Positions 41,808 to 50,600 of a stretch of 64,000 nt of DNA are shown in pieces. The position numbers were made by a program, and so were the translations under genes. Origin of the DNA: Massilia pinisoli (GTDB lineage Bacteria; Pseudomonadota; Gammaproteobacteria; Burkholderiales; Burkholderiaceae_D); the NCBI RefSeq assembly GCF_024753285.1, contig NZ_JANUGW010000001.1, positions 434,001 through 498,000 of the forward strand, given 5' to 3'. Within the stretch, counting starts at the first letter, position 1, and every line of letters begins with the position of its first letter. The notes under the pieces are model-generated. The model had not been told where the DNA came from. It did not search any database and worked only from the letters and a program-made list of their open reading frames with translations.

Positions 41808-42641
41808 ATGACGTACGCGATGCCAGATCCCACCATGCTGCCCCGCGCCGGTTGGCGCGGCCTCGCCTTCCGGCTTCCGGCCACCGCATTTGCCGCCCTG
41901 CTCATGCTCGCCTGCCTGCCGCCCGCGGCCACTGCGCAGGCGTCCCAGCCCGCCCGCACGGCCCGGGCCACACCCGCACAGGCCGCCCACGACGGCGACA
42001 CGGCTACGCGCCGCCAGCAGGCGGCCGTCAAGCACGTCGACGATGCCGTCGGCGTCGTGCAGACCATGCATGCGGACGCAGGCATGCCGGCACTGCTGGC
42101 GCGGGCGCACGGCGTATTCATCGTACCCACCTACGGCCGCGCCGCCCTCGGCATAGGCGGTGCGGGCGGAGCCGGCGTGCTGATGATCCGGCGCCCCGAC
42201 GGGACCTGGAGCAACCCCGCGTTCTTCGACATCGGCGCCATCAGCATCGGCCTGCAAGCCGGCGCCGAAGGCGGCCCCATCGCCCTCGTGCTGTTGAACG
42301 ACAAAGCCGTCGACAGCTTCCGCAAGCGCAACAATTTCTCGCTCAGTGCCGATGCGGGCATCACCGTCGTCAACTTCGCGCGCATGGCCGAAGGCTCGAC
42401 GGTCGGCGACGTCGTCGTCTGGTCCGGCAACAAGGGGCTGTTCGGCAGTGCCGTCACCGTGGGCATCAACGACGTCCGCTTCAACCAGCGTCTGACGGAA
42501 GCGTATGACGGCAAGCCGGTCACCGCGCAGCAGGCCCTCGACAGCACGACGACCGACGCCCGGGCGGACGCATTGCGCAAGGCGCTCGGCAGCGCGCCAC
42601 TCCCTGCGGCCACCCGCACCGGCAAGGCCGCCAGCGATTAG
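41808..42641 (+). CDS. Exported SYLF-domain (YSC84-like) lipid-binding protein
   Basis: 277 residues. Signal peptide about 20-45 (LPATAFAALLMLACLPPAATAQA) after a charged start; GGAG six nt before ATG 41808 sets the start. The SYLF domain follows: ARAHGVFIVPTYGRAALGIGG, GAGVLMIRRPDGTWSNPAFFDIG, ISIGLQAGAEGGPIALVLLN, and SLSADAGITVVNF. SYLF/Ysc84 domains bind phosphoinositides or other lipids; the bacterial protein is periplasmic, role unknown. LML.AC does not form a strict lipobox because the Cys lies inside the hydrophobic core. Single gene. Confidence 0.85.
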   Translation: MTYAMPDPTMLPRAGWRGLAFRLPATAFAALLMLACLPPAATAQASQPARTARATPAQAAHDGDTATRRQQAAVKHVDDAVGVVQTMHADAGMPALLARAHGVFIVPTYGRAALGIGGAGGAGVLMIRRPDGTWSNPAFFDIGAISIGLQAGAEGGPIALVLLNDKAVDSFRKRNNFSLSADAGITVVNFARMAEGSTVGDVVVWSGNKGLFGSAVTVGINDVRFNQRLTEAYDGKPVTAQQALDSTTTDARADALRKALGSAPLPAATRTGKAASD

Positions 42642-42764
42642 CGGCGCGTCGGCGCGGCCACGCCCGGTGGCGGCCGCCACACGCCGGGATCGCGTCGAGC
42701 GGCACGGCAGCCCGTCGCGCCGGCACACCCGGTCGCTCATTGCCGGGCCGCGCGGCGTCCGGGC

Positions 42765-42800
42765 AAAAAAAAAAGACCTGCCTGTTCGATGAGGCAGGTC
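42765..42800 (-). terminator. Strong intrinsic terminator on the minus strand with no obvious gene
   Basis: GACCTGCCT-GTTCGATG-AGGCAGGTC (42775-42800), a 9-bp perfect stem. On the minus strand it is followed by ten consecutive T (A10 at 42765-42774). No protein-coding gene on the minus strand ends here. Confidence 0.75.
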
Positions 42801-42940
42801 GAATACGGGCCGGAACATACCCGCAAGGAGATCGCTATGCCCGCATGGACCGGTCATGCTGCGGCGCCGTTCATCTGCACGCGACGACGCGCGTGAAACG
42901 GCACCGCGGTTCGCGTCTACCGACACCGGGCACAGCGAAA

Positions 42941-42952
42941 GTTAACGATAAC
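42941..42952. promoter_or_regulatory. Distal LacI-type operator (uronate regulon)
   Basis: GTTAACGATAAC, 11/12 match to the palindrome at 43087. Its centre is 146 bp upstream of the kduI operator, close to 14 helical turns, suiting a repression loop. Confidence 0.6.
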
Positions 42953-43057
42953 AACAGTAACCGATCCGCACAAGCGTTTTCTGTCGGTCAGCGTGCCGCA
43001 GCTGCCGTCCGCGCGAGCACGAGCGGCCGCGACGTCCCCGGACCCTGAACCGATGCT

Positions 43058-43098
43058 TTGACATTTCGAAATACCCTGTTATGATTGTTATCGATAAC
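43058..43098 (+). promoter_or_regulatory. kduI promoter with LacI-type operator
   Basis: TTGACA (43058-43063), 16-bp spacer, TATGAT (43080-43085): near-consensus. GTTATCGATAAC (43087-43098), a perfect 12-bp palindrome with central CG typical of LacI-family sites, covers the start point one base after the -10. Binding would block the promoter of the seven-gene kduI operon. Confidence 0.8.
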
Positions 43099-43143
43099 TG
43101 AGACCCGATGACCGGCAACGTGACGAACGACGAGGAGACCGCA

Positions 43144-43992
43144 GTGTTCGACAAGACCTATTACGCAACCCACCCCGACATGATGGCGGGCGCCAGCACG
43201 GACGAGCTGCGCCGCCGCTACCTCATCGACCGGATGTTCGCGGCCGATGCCGTCGCCTTGAACTACTGCCACGACGAGCGCTTCGTCATCGGCGGCGCGG
43301 CACCGGTGTCCCGCGCGCTTGCCCTGCCCAACCACACGGAGCCCGCGTCCGCCGCCGGCCAGCCGTTCCTCGCGCGGCGCGAACTGGGCATCATCAACGT
43401 CGCCGCCGGCACCGGCCGCGTCACCGTCGACGGCCGGTCGTTCGAGCTGGCGCCGCGCGATGGCCTGTACGTGCCGATGGGCTGCGCGGACGTCGTCTTC
43501 GAATCGCTGGACGCCGCGAACCCGGCCCGTTTCTACCTCGCCTCGACACCGGCCCACGTGCGCTGCGAAGTCACGAAGATCACGCATGCAGAGGCCGTAC
43601 CGCTGGAGCGCGGCAGCCCGGCCTCGTCGAACGAGAGAACGATTTTCCAATACGTGATTCCCGGCGTCTGCAAATCGGCACAGCTGCTGCTGGGTCTCAC
43701 GGTGCTGAAGACGGGCAGCGTGTGGAACACGATGCCGCCGCACGTGCACGAACGCCGCTCGGAAGTCTATTTCTATTTCGACCTGCAAGACGACCAGCGC
43801 GTCTTCCACTTCATGGGCGAGCCCGACGCCGCGCGCCACATCGTCGTCGCGAACGAGCAGGCCGTCGTGTCGCCGCCGTGGTCGATCCACATGGGGTCCG
43901 GCACGGCGAACTATGCGTTCATCTGGGCGATGGGCGGCGAGAACCTCGACTACACGGACATGCACGTCCTCGACATCTGCCAGCTCAAATGA
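43144..43992 (+). CDS. kduI: 5-dehydro-4-deoxy-D-glucuronate isomerase
   Basis: 282 residues, cupin-fold isomerase. It converts 5-keto-4-deoxyuronate, formed from unsaturated uronic acids, to 3-deoxy-D-glycero-2,5-hexodiulosonate. Zinc ligands are visible in [15 protein letters not shown] (His200, His202, Glu207) and the later WSIHMGSG His. GTG 43144 with GGAG six nt upstream gives [11 protein letters not shown], matching the family N-terminus (278 aa in E. coli); the ATG 36 nt upstream is rejected. First gene of an operon running to GH88, controlled by the operator at 43087-43098. Confidence 0.94.
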   Translation: MFDKTYYATHPDMMAGASTDELRRRYLIDRMFAADAVALNYCHDERFVIGGAAPVSRALALPNHTEPASAAGQPFLARRELGIINVAAGTGRVTVDGRSFELAPRDGLYVPMGCADVVFESLDAANPARFYLASTPAHVRCEVTKITHAEAVPLERGSPASSNERTIFQYVIPGVCKSAQLLLGLTVLKTGSVWNTMPPHVHERRSEVYFYFDLQDDQRVFHFMGEPDAARHIVVANEQAVVSPPWSIHMGSGTANYAFIWAMGGENLDYTDMHVLDICQLK

Positions 43993-44000
43993 GGGACCGC

Positions 44001-44756
44001 ATGCTCGACCTGTTCAACCTCGACGGGCGCACGGCGCTCGTGACGGGCGCCAACACGGGCCTCGGCCAGGGCATCGCGATCGCGCTGGCCGAGGCGGGCG
44101 CCGACATCGTCGCCGTCGGCCGCAGCGCCGCGACGGAGACGGGCGCGCGCGTCGCCGAAGTCGGCCGGCGCTTCCTCGATGTCCGCGCCGACCTGTCGTC
44201 GACGGCCCCCGCGCGCGCCGCCGTCGATGCCGCCATCAGCCTGAGCGGACGGCTCGACATCGTCGTCAACAATGCCGGCATCATCCGCCGCGCCGACAGC
44301 CTCGACGTCGAGGAAGCCGACTGGGATGCCGTCATCGACACGAACCTGAAATCCGTGTTCTTCCTCGCCCAAGCGGCCGCGCGCCACATGGCGGAGCGCG
44401 GTGGCGGCAAGATCATCAACATCGCGTCGCTCCTGTCGTTCCAGGGTGGCATCCGCGTACCGGCGTACGCCGCCAGCAAGAGCGCCGTAGCGGGACTGAC
44501 GCGCGCACTCGCCAACGAATGGGCCGCGCGGGGCATCAACGTCAACGCCATCGCGCCTGGCTACTTCGACACGAACAACACGGCGGCGTTGCGCGCCGAC
44601 CCGGTGCGCGAGCCGGCCATCCTCGCCCGCATCCCGGCCGGGCGCTGGGGCGAGCCGGGCGACCTCGCGGGCGCCGCCGTCTTCCTTGCAAGCCGCGCCA
44701 GCGACTACGTGCACGGCGTCGTGCTGCCCGTGGACGGCGGCTGGCTGGCCCGATGA
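44001..44756 (+). CDS. kduD: 2-dehydro-3-deoxy-D-gluconate 5-dehydrogenase
   Basis: 251 residues, classical SDR. Nucleotide motif TGANTGLGQG at about 15-24, NNAG in the fourth strand, and the catalytic Ser/Tyr/Lys with VPAYAASKSAV. It reduces the kduI product to 2-keto-3-deoxygluconate using NAD(P)H. ATG 44001 gives MLDLFNLDGRTALVTG, the family N-terminus; ATG 43989 overlapping the kduI stop is an alternative with four more residues. The last 4 nt overlap the kinase start. Cytoplasmic. Confidence 0.94.
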   Translation: MLDLFNLDGRTALVTGANTGLGQGIAIALAEAGADIVAVGRSAATETGARVAEVGRRFLDVRADLSSTAPARAAVDAAISLSGRLDIVVNNAGIIRRADSLDVEEADWDAVIDTNLKSVFFLAQAAARHMAERGGGKIINIASLLSFQGGIRVPAYAASKSAVAGLTRALANEWAARGINVNAIAPGYFDTNNTAALRADPVREPAILARIPAGRWGEPGDLAGAAVFLASRASDYVHGVVLPVDGGWLAR

Positions 44757-45775
44757 GCGCCCGTCCCGACATGAGCGGCCGCATCGTCTGCTTCGGCGAA
44801 ATCCTGCTGCGCCTCGCCGCGCCGCCGGGACGATTGCCGCTGCAGGTGTCCACCGACACCGCCCCGGGAGGCGCGGACACGAACGTCGCCGTCTCGCTCG
44901 CCCTGCTCGGCCACCGGACGGCCATGGTCAGCGTCCTGCCCGACAACGCGCTGGGCCGCGGCGCGCTCGCCGCGCTCGATGCCCACGCCGTCGACACGTC
45001 CGGCATCCGCCTGCGGCCGGGTCGCATGGGCCTGTACTTCCTCGCGCCCGGCGGCGCGGGCGGCACGTCGGAGATCGTCTACGACCGCGCCGGTTCCGCG
45101 TATTCGCTGGCCGAGCCGGGTGTCTACGACTGGCCCGCCCTGCTGGACGGCGCCGCGTGGCTGCACGTGTCCTGCATCGTGCCCGGCAGCGCCAACGGTC
45201 CCGCGCACGCGGTGCCGGCAGCCTTGCGCGCGGCGCGCGCCGGCGGCGTGCGCGTCGCCATCGATGCCAGCGACTGCAGCTCGTCCTGGAACGATCAGCG
45301 CCCGGGCGCCGCGGCCCCGCTGAGGGATGCGCTACGCCACGCCGACGTGTTGTTCGCCGCGCCGCACGATCTCGCCGCCGCGCTCGCGCGCCCCGAGCTG
45401 GCCGATCCCGCGCGCGACACGGACGCGGCGCGGGCCGCGTTCGCCGCATTCCCGCACCTGACCCTGCTCGCGTGGACCCGCCGCGTACAGGTCGGCGCCG
45501 ACGCCCATGAGCTGTCGGCGACGCTGCACACGCGCACGAAGACGGTGACGGGCGGCAGCTACCGGCTGTCGGGCAGCGTCGACCGTATCGGCACGGGCGC
45601 CGCGTTCGCGGCCGGCGTCCTGCACGGGCTGCAATGCGGGATGGCGCCGGAGGACGTGGCCGGGTTCGCGCTCGCCGCCGCGGCGCTGAAGCACGCGATC
45701 GCGGACGACGTCATGCCCGCCTCCGCCGACTGGCGGGCGGCGGCGCACGCCGGAGGTTTCGATGCCGGGCACTGA
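44753..45775 (+). CDS. PfkB-family kinase (KDG kinase-like) lacking the catalytic Asp
   Basis: 340 residues, ribokinase fold: MSGRIVCFGEILLRLA, the substrate-site GGADTNVAVSLALLG and the C-terminal ATP region. By position it should be 2-keto-3-deoxygluconate kinase, making KDPG for Eda cleavage. However the PfkB signature, normally D-x-x-G-[AG]-G-D-x-F, reads DRIGTGAAF here: the catalytic base Asp is Ala at residue 283 (codon 45599-45601). The rest of the site, including the anion-hole glycines, is present. It may be inactive, weak, or a sugar-binding regulator, with another kinase doing the step. ATGA overlap with kduD. Confidence 0.85.
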   Translation: MSARPDMSGRIVCFGEILLRLAAPPGRLPLQVSTDTAPGGADTNVAVSLALLGHRTAMVSVLPDNALGRGALAALDAHAVDTSGIRLRPGRMGLYFLAPGGAGGTSEIVYDRAGSAYSLAEPGVYDWPALLDGAAWLHVSCIVPGSANGPAHAVPAALRAARAGGVRVAIDASDCSSSWNDQRPGAAAPLRDALRHADVLFAAPHDLAAALARPELADPARDTDAARAAFAAFPHLTLLAWTRRVQVGADAHELSATLHTRTKTVTGGSYRLSGSVDRIGTGAAFAAGVLHGLQCGMAPEDVAGFALAAAALKHAIADDVMPASADWRAAAHAGGFDAGH

Positions 45776-45790
45776 CGCGTGGAGGCGCAC

Positions 45791-46816
45791 ATGACCGGAC
45801 CGTGGCGCCTCGCCTGGGAGCACGGCAGCGCGGAAGTGCAATCGCTGGGCGGCATGCTCGGGCCCCTGAGCCTGCGGATCGGCGACGAACGCGAGCTGGA
45901 CATCATGCACGTGGCGCCGTGGGCCGGCATGACGCGCGCCAGCCGGCTGCCCGGCCTCATGCGCCGCCTGCGCGGCGAATGGCCCTGCGTGCCGTTCGGC
46001 TGCACGGAACCGCCGCACGGCCTGCCGGCCGACTGGCGCACGCACGCGCCGGAAGACGGCTGGAACCACGGCTACGCGGCCAACCATCACTGGCGCTGCG
46101 TGTCCGCGACGGGTGCGCGCATCCACCTCGCCATCGACTATCCGGCCGGCTCGCCGATCGAGTACATGGAGCGCGAGATCGCGGCCGATCCGCACGCGCC
46201 GGCCGTCGACATCGTGCTGCGCGTATGGGCGCGCCGCCCCGCGCGCGTGCCCGCGGGCCTGCACCCGACGTTCCGTCTGCCGCCGGCGGCGGGCCGGGTA
46301 CGCGTCGCGCTCGGCCCGCACGCCGGCATCCACAGCTATCCCGCGCAGCCGGCGGGCGCCGTGTCGCGCCTCCTTGCCGATACGATGTCGCCGGCGCTCG
46401 ACGCACTGGCCGGTGTCGATGGCCCCATCGACCTGGCACACCTGCCACTGGCCGCGCCGGCGGAAGAACTGGTGCAGGTGCGCGCGGTCGGCGGCGTCGA
46501 CGGCGCCCCGCCGCTCGCGCTGCACTACCTGGACTACGACGCATGCGTGGGCCTCTGGTGGGACACGGCGCAGCTGCCCGACCTGCTGCTGTGGGTCAGC
46601 AACGGCGGGCGCATCCACTTCCCCTGGATGAGCAGCCATCTGGCGCTCGGCGCCGAGCCGGTGAACAGCCTGTTCGACCTGGGACGCGTGGCGACGGCGC
46701 CGGCCGGCCATCCGCTCGCGGACCGCCACGGCATCGCGATCGCCCCAAGCGCGCCGTGGGAAACCCGCTACCGCATCGCCGCCTGGCCGCAGGCCGCATC
46801 CCCGACTTCCGACTAA
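45791..46816 (+). CDS. Aldose-1-epimerase-like (galactose mutarotase superfamily) protein
   Basis: 341 residues in a predicted beta-sandwich. Blocks such as LHPTFRLPP (His), WNHGYAANHHWRCV, and LLLWVSNGGRIHFPWMSSHLALGAEPVNS resemble the YeaD/GalM fold, with a carboxylate near the substrate His. Probably interconverts anomers of a sugar released in the pathway; the exact family is not certain. GGAG six nt before ATG 45791. Between the kinase and the AGE-type epimerase in the kduI operon. No signal peptide. Confidence 0.65.
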   Translation: MTGPWRLAWEHGSAEVQSLGGMLGPLSLRIGDERELDIMHVAPWAGMTRASRLPGLMRRLRGEWPCVPFGCTEPPHGLPADWRTHAPEDGWNHGYAANHHWRCVSATGARIHLAIDYPAGSPIEYMEREIAADPHAPAVDIVLRVWARRPARVPAGLHPTFRLPPAAGRVRVALGPHAGIHSYPAQPAGAVSRLLADTMSPALDALAGVDGPIDLAHLPLAAPAEELVQVRAVGGVDGAPPLALHYLDYDACVGLWWDTAQLPDLLLWVSNGGRIHFPWMSSHLALGAEPVNSLFDLGRVATAPAGHPLADRHGIAIAPSAPWETRYRIAAWPQAASPTSD

Positions 46817-46827
46817 ACGAGCGAGCA

Positions 46828-48042
46828 ATGGCCCCCAACTTCCGTTCTCCCCCTTTCCTGCTGGACCACGTCGCCGCCACGATGCGGTTCTACCACCCGC
46901 GCGCCATCGATCCGACGGGCGGCTTCTATCACTTCTTCCGCGACGACGGCACCGTGTACGACCGCACGACGCGCCACCTCGTCAGCAGCACGCGCTTCGT
47001 CTTCAACTACGCGACGGCATACCGCCGCTTCGGCGATCCGGACTACCTCGCCGCCGTGCGCCACGGGGTCGCGTTCCTGCGCAGCGCACATCGCGACCCG
47101 CACACGGGCGGCTACGCCTGGCAGGTCGCGTGGGACCGGGGCCGCAAGACGGTCCTCGACGCCGACAACCACTGCTACGGCCTTGCGTTCGTCGTCCTCG
47201 CCTATGCCCATGCGCTGCAGGCGGGTGTCGCCGAGGCGCGCGAGTATCTCGCCGAGACGTACGCGCTGATGGAAGCACGCTTCTGGGAGCCGGCGCACGG
47301 CCTGTATGCGGACCAGGCCAGCGCCGACTGGTCGACGCTCGACACCTACCGCGGCCAGAATGCGAACATGCATGCGTGCGAAGCGATGCTCGCCGCCTAC
47401 GAGGCGACGGGCGAAGTCCGCTACCTGCGCCGCGCCGAACTGCTGGCCACGAACATCACGCAGCGCCAGGCCGCGCTCGCAGGCGGCTTCGTCTGGGAGC
47501 ACTACCGCGCCGACTGGTCGGTCGACTGGAACTACAACCGCGACGACAAGACCAACATCTTCCGCCCATGGGGCTACCAGCCGGGCCACCTGACGGAATG
47601 GGCGAAGCTTCTGCTGCTGCTCGAACGCCACCGCGCCCACCTGGCGGGCGACGCCGACTGGCTGGCGCCGCGCGCCGTCCAGCTGTTCGACGCGGCGCTG
47701 GCGCGCGCATGGGACGAACGCCATGGCGGCATCTGCTACGGATACGCGCCCGACGGTACCATCTGCGACGGCGACAAGTATTTCTGGGTGCAGGCCGAGA
47801 GCGTCGCGGCCGCCGCGCTGCTGGCCGTGCGCACCGGGAATCCGCTGTACTGGGACTGGTACGACCGCATCTGGGCGTACAGCTGGCGGCACTTCGTCGA
47901 TCACGAGCACGGCGCCTGGTACCGCATCCTCGGTCCGGACAATCGCAAGGTGAGCGACGAGAAGAGCCCGGCCGGCAAGACGGACTACCACACGATGGGC
48001 GCCTGCCACGACGTGCTGCGCGCGCTGGAGGCGGCGCGATGA
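46828..48042 (+). CDS. AGE-family epimerase/isomerase
   Basis: 404 residues forming an (alpha/alpha)6 barrel. Catalytic histidines of the N-acylglucosamine 2-epimerase/YihS family are placed in GYQPGHLTEW (His254) and DYHTMGACHDV (about 389). STRFVFNYATAYRRFG and YGYAPDGTICDGDKYFWVQAE are conserved. Members isomerise mannose/fructose or epimerise at C2; here it probably converts a sugar of the degraded polymer to an entry form. Twelve bases after the mutarotase-like gene; 95 bp with a hairpin separate it from the MFS gene. Confidence 0.85.
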   Translation: MAPNFRSPPFLLDHVAATMRFYHPRAIDPTGGFYHFFRDDGTVYDRTTRHLVSSTRFVFNYATAYRRFGDPDYLAAVRHGVAFLRSAHRDPHTGGYAWQVAWDRGRKTVLDADNHCYGLAFVVLAYAHALQAGVAEAREYLAETYALMEARFWEPAHGLYADQASADWSTLDTYRGQNANMHACEAMLAAYEATGEVRYLRRAELLATNITQRQAALAGGFVWEHYRADWSVDWNYNRDDKTNIFRPWGYQPGHLTEWAKLLLLLERHRAHLAGDADWLAPRAVQLFDAALARAWDERHGGICYGYAPDGTICDGDKYFWVQAESVAAAALLAVRTGNPLYWDWYDRIWAYSWRHFVDHEHGAWYRILGPDNRKVSDEKSPAGKTDYHTMGACHDVLRALEAAR

Positions 48043-48081
48043 CGGCCCTTGACTTCCGGGCGCGCGGCCAACAGTATCTCG

Positions 48082-48110
48082 GCACGGGAGCCGCGCCACG
48101 GCTCCGGTGC
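48082..48110 (+). other. Intra-operon hairpin between the AGE and MFS genes
   Basis: GGAGCCG-CGCCA-CGGCTCC (48087-48105), extended by GCAC/GTGC across one G:G mismatch. No T-run follows. It could protect the upstream mRNA segment or set relative expression in the operon. Confidence 0.45.
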
Positions 48111-48137
48111 GCCGGATAACGACAGCAAGGAGACAGC

Positions 48138-49379
48138 ATGGCAACGCGACACTCGCACTTCCGGTTCCTGTGCGGCTTCGTCTACATATATTTCTTCGCG
48201 CAGGCGATGAGCATCTCGCTGCTCGCCCTGTGGCTGCGCTCCACGCTGAAGCTGTCGGGCACAGAGACGGGCATCGTCTTCTCCGCGAACTTCATCGCCG
48301 CCATGTGCTCGCAACCGGTATATGGCTTCGTGTCGGACCGCGTGGGCACGCGCCGCAACATCCTGTGGACGGTGGCGGCCCTCGTCGCGCTGTCGGGCGC
48401 GTTCTTCACGATGGTGTACGCGCCGCTGCTGAAGCTGAACATCCTGCTGGGCGCCGCCGTCGGCGGGCTGTATCTCGGGATCACGTTCATCGCAGGCAGC
48501 TATGCGATCGAGTCGTACGTCGACCGCATCGGCCGCCGCGACGGCTTCGAATACAGCCGCGTGAGGCTGTGGGGCTCGCTGGGCTTCGCCAGTGCCGCGC
48601 TGTTCAGCGGCCGGATCTACAACATCGACCCGGGCATCAACTTCGCGCTCGCCTCGGCCGCCGGCGTACTGATGCTCGCGCTGCTGGCCGTCTGGCGCAC
48701 CGGGCCGCCGGACACCGCCGTGCGCGCGCGCGACGGCGTGCGGCTGGCCGAGGCGTTCGCGCTGCTGCGCATGCCCGGCTTTTGGCGCTTCATGGTGTTC
48801 GTGCTCGGTGTGACGAACCTGTACCTCGTGTTCGACCAGCAGTTCCCCAGCTATTTCGCGTCGCTGTTCCCCGACGTGCAGACGGGCGCCGCCATGTTCG
48901 GCTACCTGAATTCGACGCAGATCTTCCTGGAGGCGGCCGGCCTGTTCCTCGCGCCGCTGCTCGTACGGCGCATCGGCGCCAAGCACGGCCTGCTGCTGGC
49001 CGGGTCCATCATGCTCGTCCGGATCGCGGGCTCGGGCCTCGCCGTGGGCCCGCTGTCGATTTCCGCGATGAAGCTGCTGCACTCGGTCGAGCTGCCGATC
49101 CTCGCCGTCTCGCTGTTCCGCTACATCGCGCGCCACTTCGACAACCGCTTCGCGTCGACCGTGTACATGGTCGGCGTGAGCTTCGGCCATTCGATCGGCC
49201 TGGCCGCGCTGTCGCCGCTGGCCGGCATCAGCTACGACCGCATCGGCTACCCGGCCACCTATCTCGCGATGGCGGGCATGGGCCTCGTGTTCATCGTCCT
49301 GTCCGCCGTCTTCCTTCTGCCCACGCCACCGGAAACGGCGGCGGACCCGGTCGCGCCGCTGGCGGAACCGGCCAAATGA
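48138..49379 (+). CDS. MFS transporter, oligosaccharide:H+ symporter-like
   Basis: 413 residues with 12 predicted helices. The start HFRFLCGFVYIYFFAQAMSISLLALWL and the loop DRVGTRRNIL resemble the LacY/OHS branch, and helix 5 carries SRVRLWGSLGFASAAL, which matches the (S)RxRxWGSxG motif of that family. It likely moves unsaturated uronate di- or oligosaccharides across the inner membrane, feeding GH88. AAGGAG six nt before ATG 48138. Part of the kduI operon, next to GH88. Confidence 0.88.
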   Translation: MATRHSHFRFLCGFVYIYFFAQAMSISLLALWLRSTLKLSGTETGIVFSANFIAAMCSQPVYGFVSDRVGTRRNILWTVAALVALSGAFFTMVYAPLLKLNILLGAAVGGLYLGITFIAGSYAIESYVDRIGRRDGFEYSRVRLWGSLGFASAALFSGRIYNIDPGINFALASAAGVLMLALLAVWRTGPPDTAVRARDGVRLAEAFALLRMPGFWRFMVFVLGVTNLYLVFDQQFPSYFASLFPDVQTGAAMFGYLNSTQIFLEAAGLFLAPLLVRRIGAKHGLLLAGSIMLVRIAGSGLAVGPLSISAMKLLHSVELPILAVSLFRYIARHFDNRFASTVYMVGVSFGHSIGLAALSPLAGISYDRIGYPATYLAMAGMGLVFIVLSAVFLLPTPPETAADPVAPLAEPAK

Positions 49380-49394
49380 TCGCAAGGAGTTGAT

Positions 49395-50597
49395 ATGTCA
49401 TCCCCGCTGAACCCGGCCGCGCTCGAGCCGCTGAATACGGCCGCCCTGCCCGCCCGCTGGCGCGGCGGCATCGACCGCGCCGCCATCGACCGCGCCATCG
49501 GGCGCGCCCTCGACACGGTCGACCGCAACCTGACTTACTTCGGCGACGCGTTCCCGCGTCCGTCGTCGACGCACGGCGTGTATGCCGCGATGGACAACAC
49601 GGAATGGACGAACGGCTTCTGGACGGGGATGCTGTGGCTCGCGTACGAGCTGACGGGCGCCGCGCGCTACCGCGCCGCCGCGCTGCGCCACGTACACAGC
49701 TTCCACACGCGCCAGCGCGAACGCATCAACGTGAACCACCACGACCTCGGCTTCCTGTACAGCCTCTCGTGCGTCGCAGGCTGGCAGCTGACGGGCGAGC
49801 CGCTGGCGGCGGAAGCGGCCCTCGGCGCCGCGCGCCTGCTGCTGCAGCGCTACCTGCCGGGCGCCGGCATCATCCAGGCGTGGGGCGAACTGTCCGATCC
49901 GGCCCAGCGCGGGCGCATGATCATCGACTGCAACCTGAACCTGCCGTTGCTGTACTGGGCGAGCGACCACACGGGCGACGCGGCGTTCCGCATGGCGGCC
50001 GACCGCCACATCGAAGCGGCCGCGCGCCACATCGTGCGTCCGGACGGCTCCACGTTCCACACGTTCTTCTTCGACCCGGCCAGCGGCGCGCCGCTGCACG
50101 GCAAGACACACCAGGGCCACGCGGACGATTCCTGCTGGGCGCGCGGCCAGGCCTGGGGCATCTCGGGCTTCCCCCTCGTCTATCGCCACAACGGCGACGC
50201 GCGCCTCATCCAGCTCGCGCAGGTGCTGGCGAACTACTTCCTGAACAGGCTACCTGAGGACGGCATCTGCTACTGGGACCTGGACTTCACGTCCGGGCCG
50301 GAACCGCGCGACAGTTCGGGTGCCGCGATCGCCGCGTGCGGCCTGCTGGAACTGGCGCAGCACCTGCCCCTCGCCGACCCGCTGCGCAGCGAGTACGAAC
50401 GCGCGGCCGCCGGCATGGTGTGCACGCTCGCGCAGGACTATGCCGACACGGGCATCACGCCCGGCTCGGGCCTGCTGAAGCACGGCGTCTACCACAAGCC
50501 GAACGGCGTCGGCGTGGACGAGGCGTGCATCTGGGGCGATTATTTTTACCTCGAGGCGCTCGTGCGGCTCACCCGCACGTGGCGCCCCTACTGGTGA
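49395..50597 (+). CDS. Unsaturated glucuronyl hydrolase (GH88)
   Basis: 400 residues, (alpha/alpha)6 barrel. The two catalytic aspartates of the GH88 enzymes, 61 residues apart in the Bacillus enzyme, are found at the same spacing here: NHHDLGFLYSLS (Asp117) and MIIDCNLNLPLLYWAS (Asp178). YAAMDNTEWTNGFWTG is the substrate cleft. It hydrates the 4,5-double bond of the non-reducing unsaturated uronosyl residue left by a polysaccharide lyase, releasing 5-keto-4-deoxyuronate for KduI. No signal peptide, so it acts in the cytoplasm. Last gene of the kduI operon; converges with the LacI gene (3 bp). Confidence 0.94.
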   Translation: MSSPLNPAALEPLNTAALPARWRGGIDRAAIDRAIGRALDTVDRNLTYFGDAFPRPSSTHGVYAAMDNTEWTNGFWTGMLWLAYELTGAARYRAAALRHVHSFHTRQRERINVNHHDLGFLYSLSCVAGWQLTGEPLAAEAALGAARLLLQRYLPGAGIIQAWGELSDPAQRGRMIIDCNLNLPLLYWASDHTGDAAFRMAADRHIEAAARHIVRPDGSTFHTFFFDPASGAPLHGKTHQGHADDSCWARGQAWGISGFPLVYRHNGDARLIQLAQVLANYFLNRLPEDGICYWDLDFTSGPEPRDSSGAAIAACGLLELAQHLPLADPLRSEYERAAAGMVCTLAQDYADTGITPGSGLLKHGVYHKPNGVGVDEACIWGDYFYLEALVRLTRTWRPYW

Positions 50598-50600
50598 CGC

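Larger units (their letters stand above)
42642..43143. other. 502-bp regulatory region upstream of kduI
   Basis: No clear protein gene. It holds, left to right: a hairpin with a T10 run on the minus strand (42765-42800); a 19-codon ATG reading frame at 42837-42896 preceded by AAGGAG with 6-nt spacing, of uncertain reality; a LacI-type operator copy (42941-42952); and the kduI promoter with its main operator (43058-43098). An in-frame ATG at 43108 would extend kduI over the operator leader and is rejected. Confidence 0.6.

Noticed and set aside
43108..43143. ATG giving 12 extra residues on KduI
   Set aside because: Extra residues do not match the family; GTG 43144 has an ideal RBS and gives the usual length.
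48039..48119. 26-codon frame with ATGA overlap after the AGE gene
   Set aside because: No homology pattern, coincides with the intra-operon hairpin; coding is not supported.
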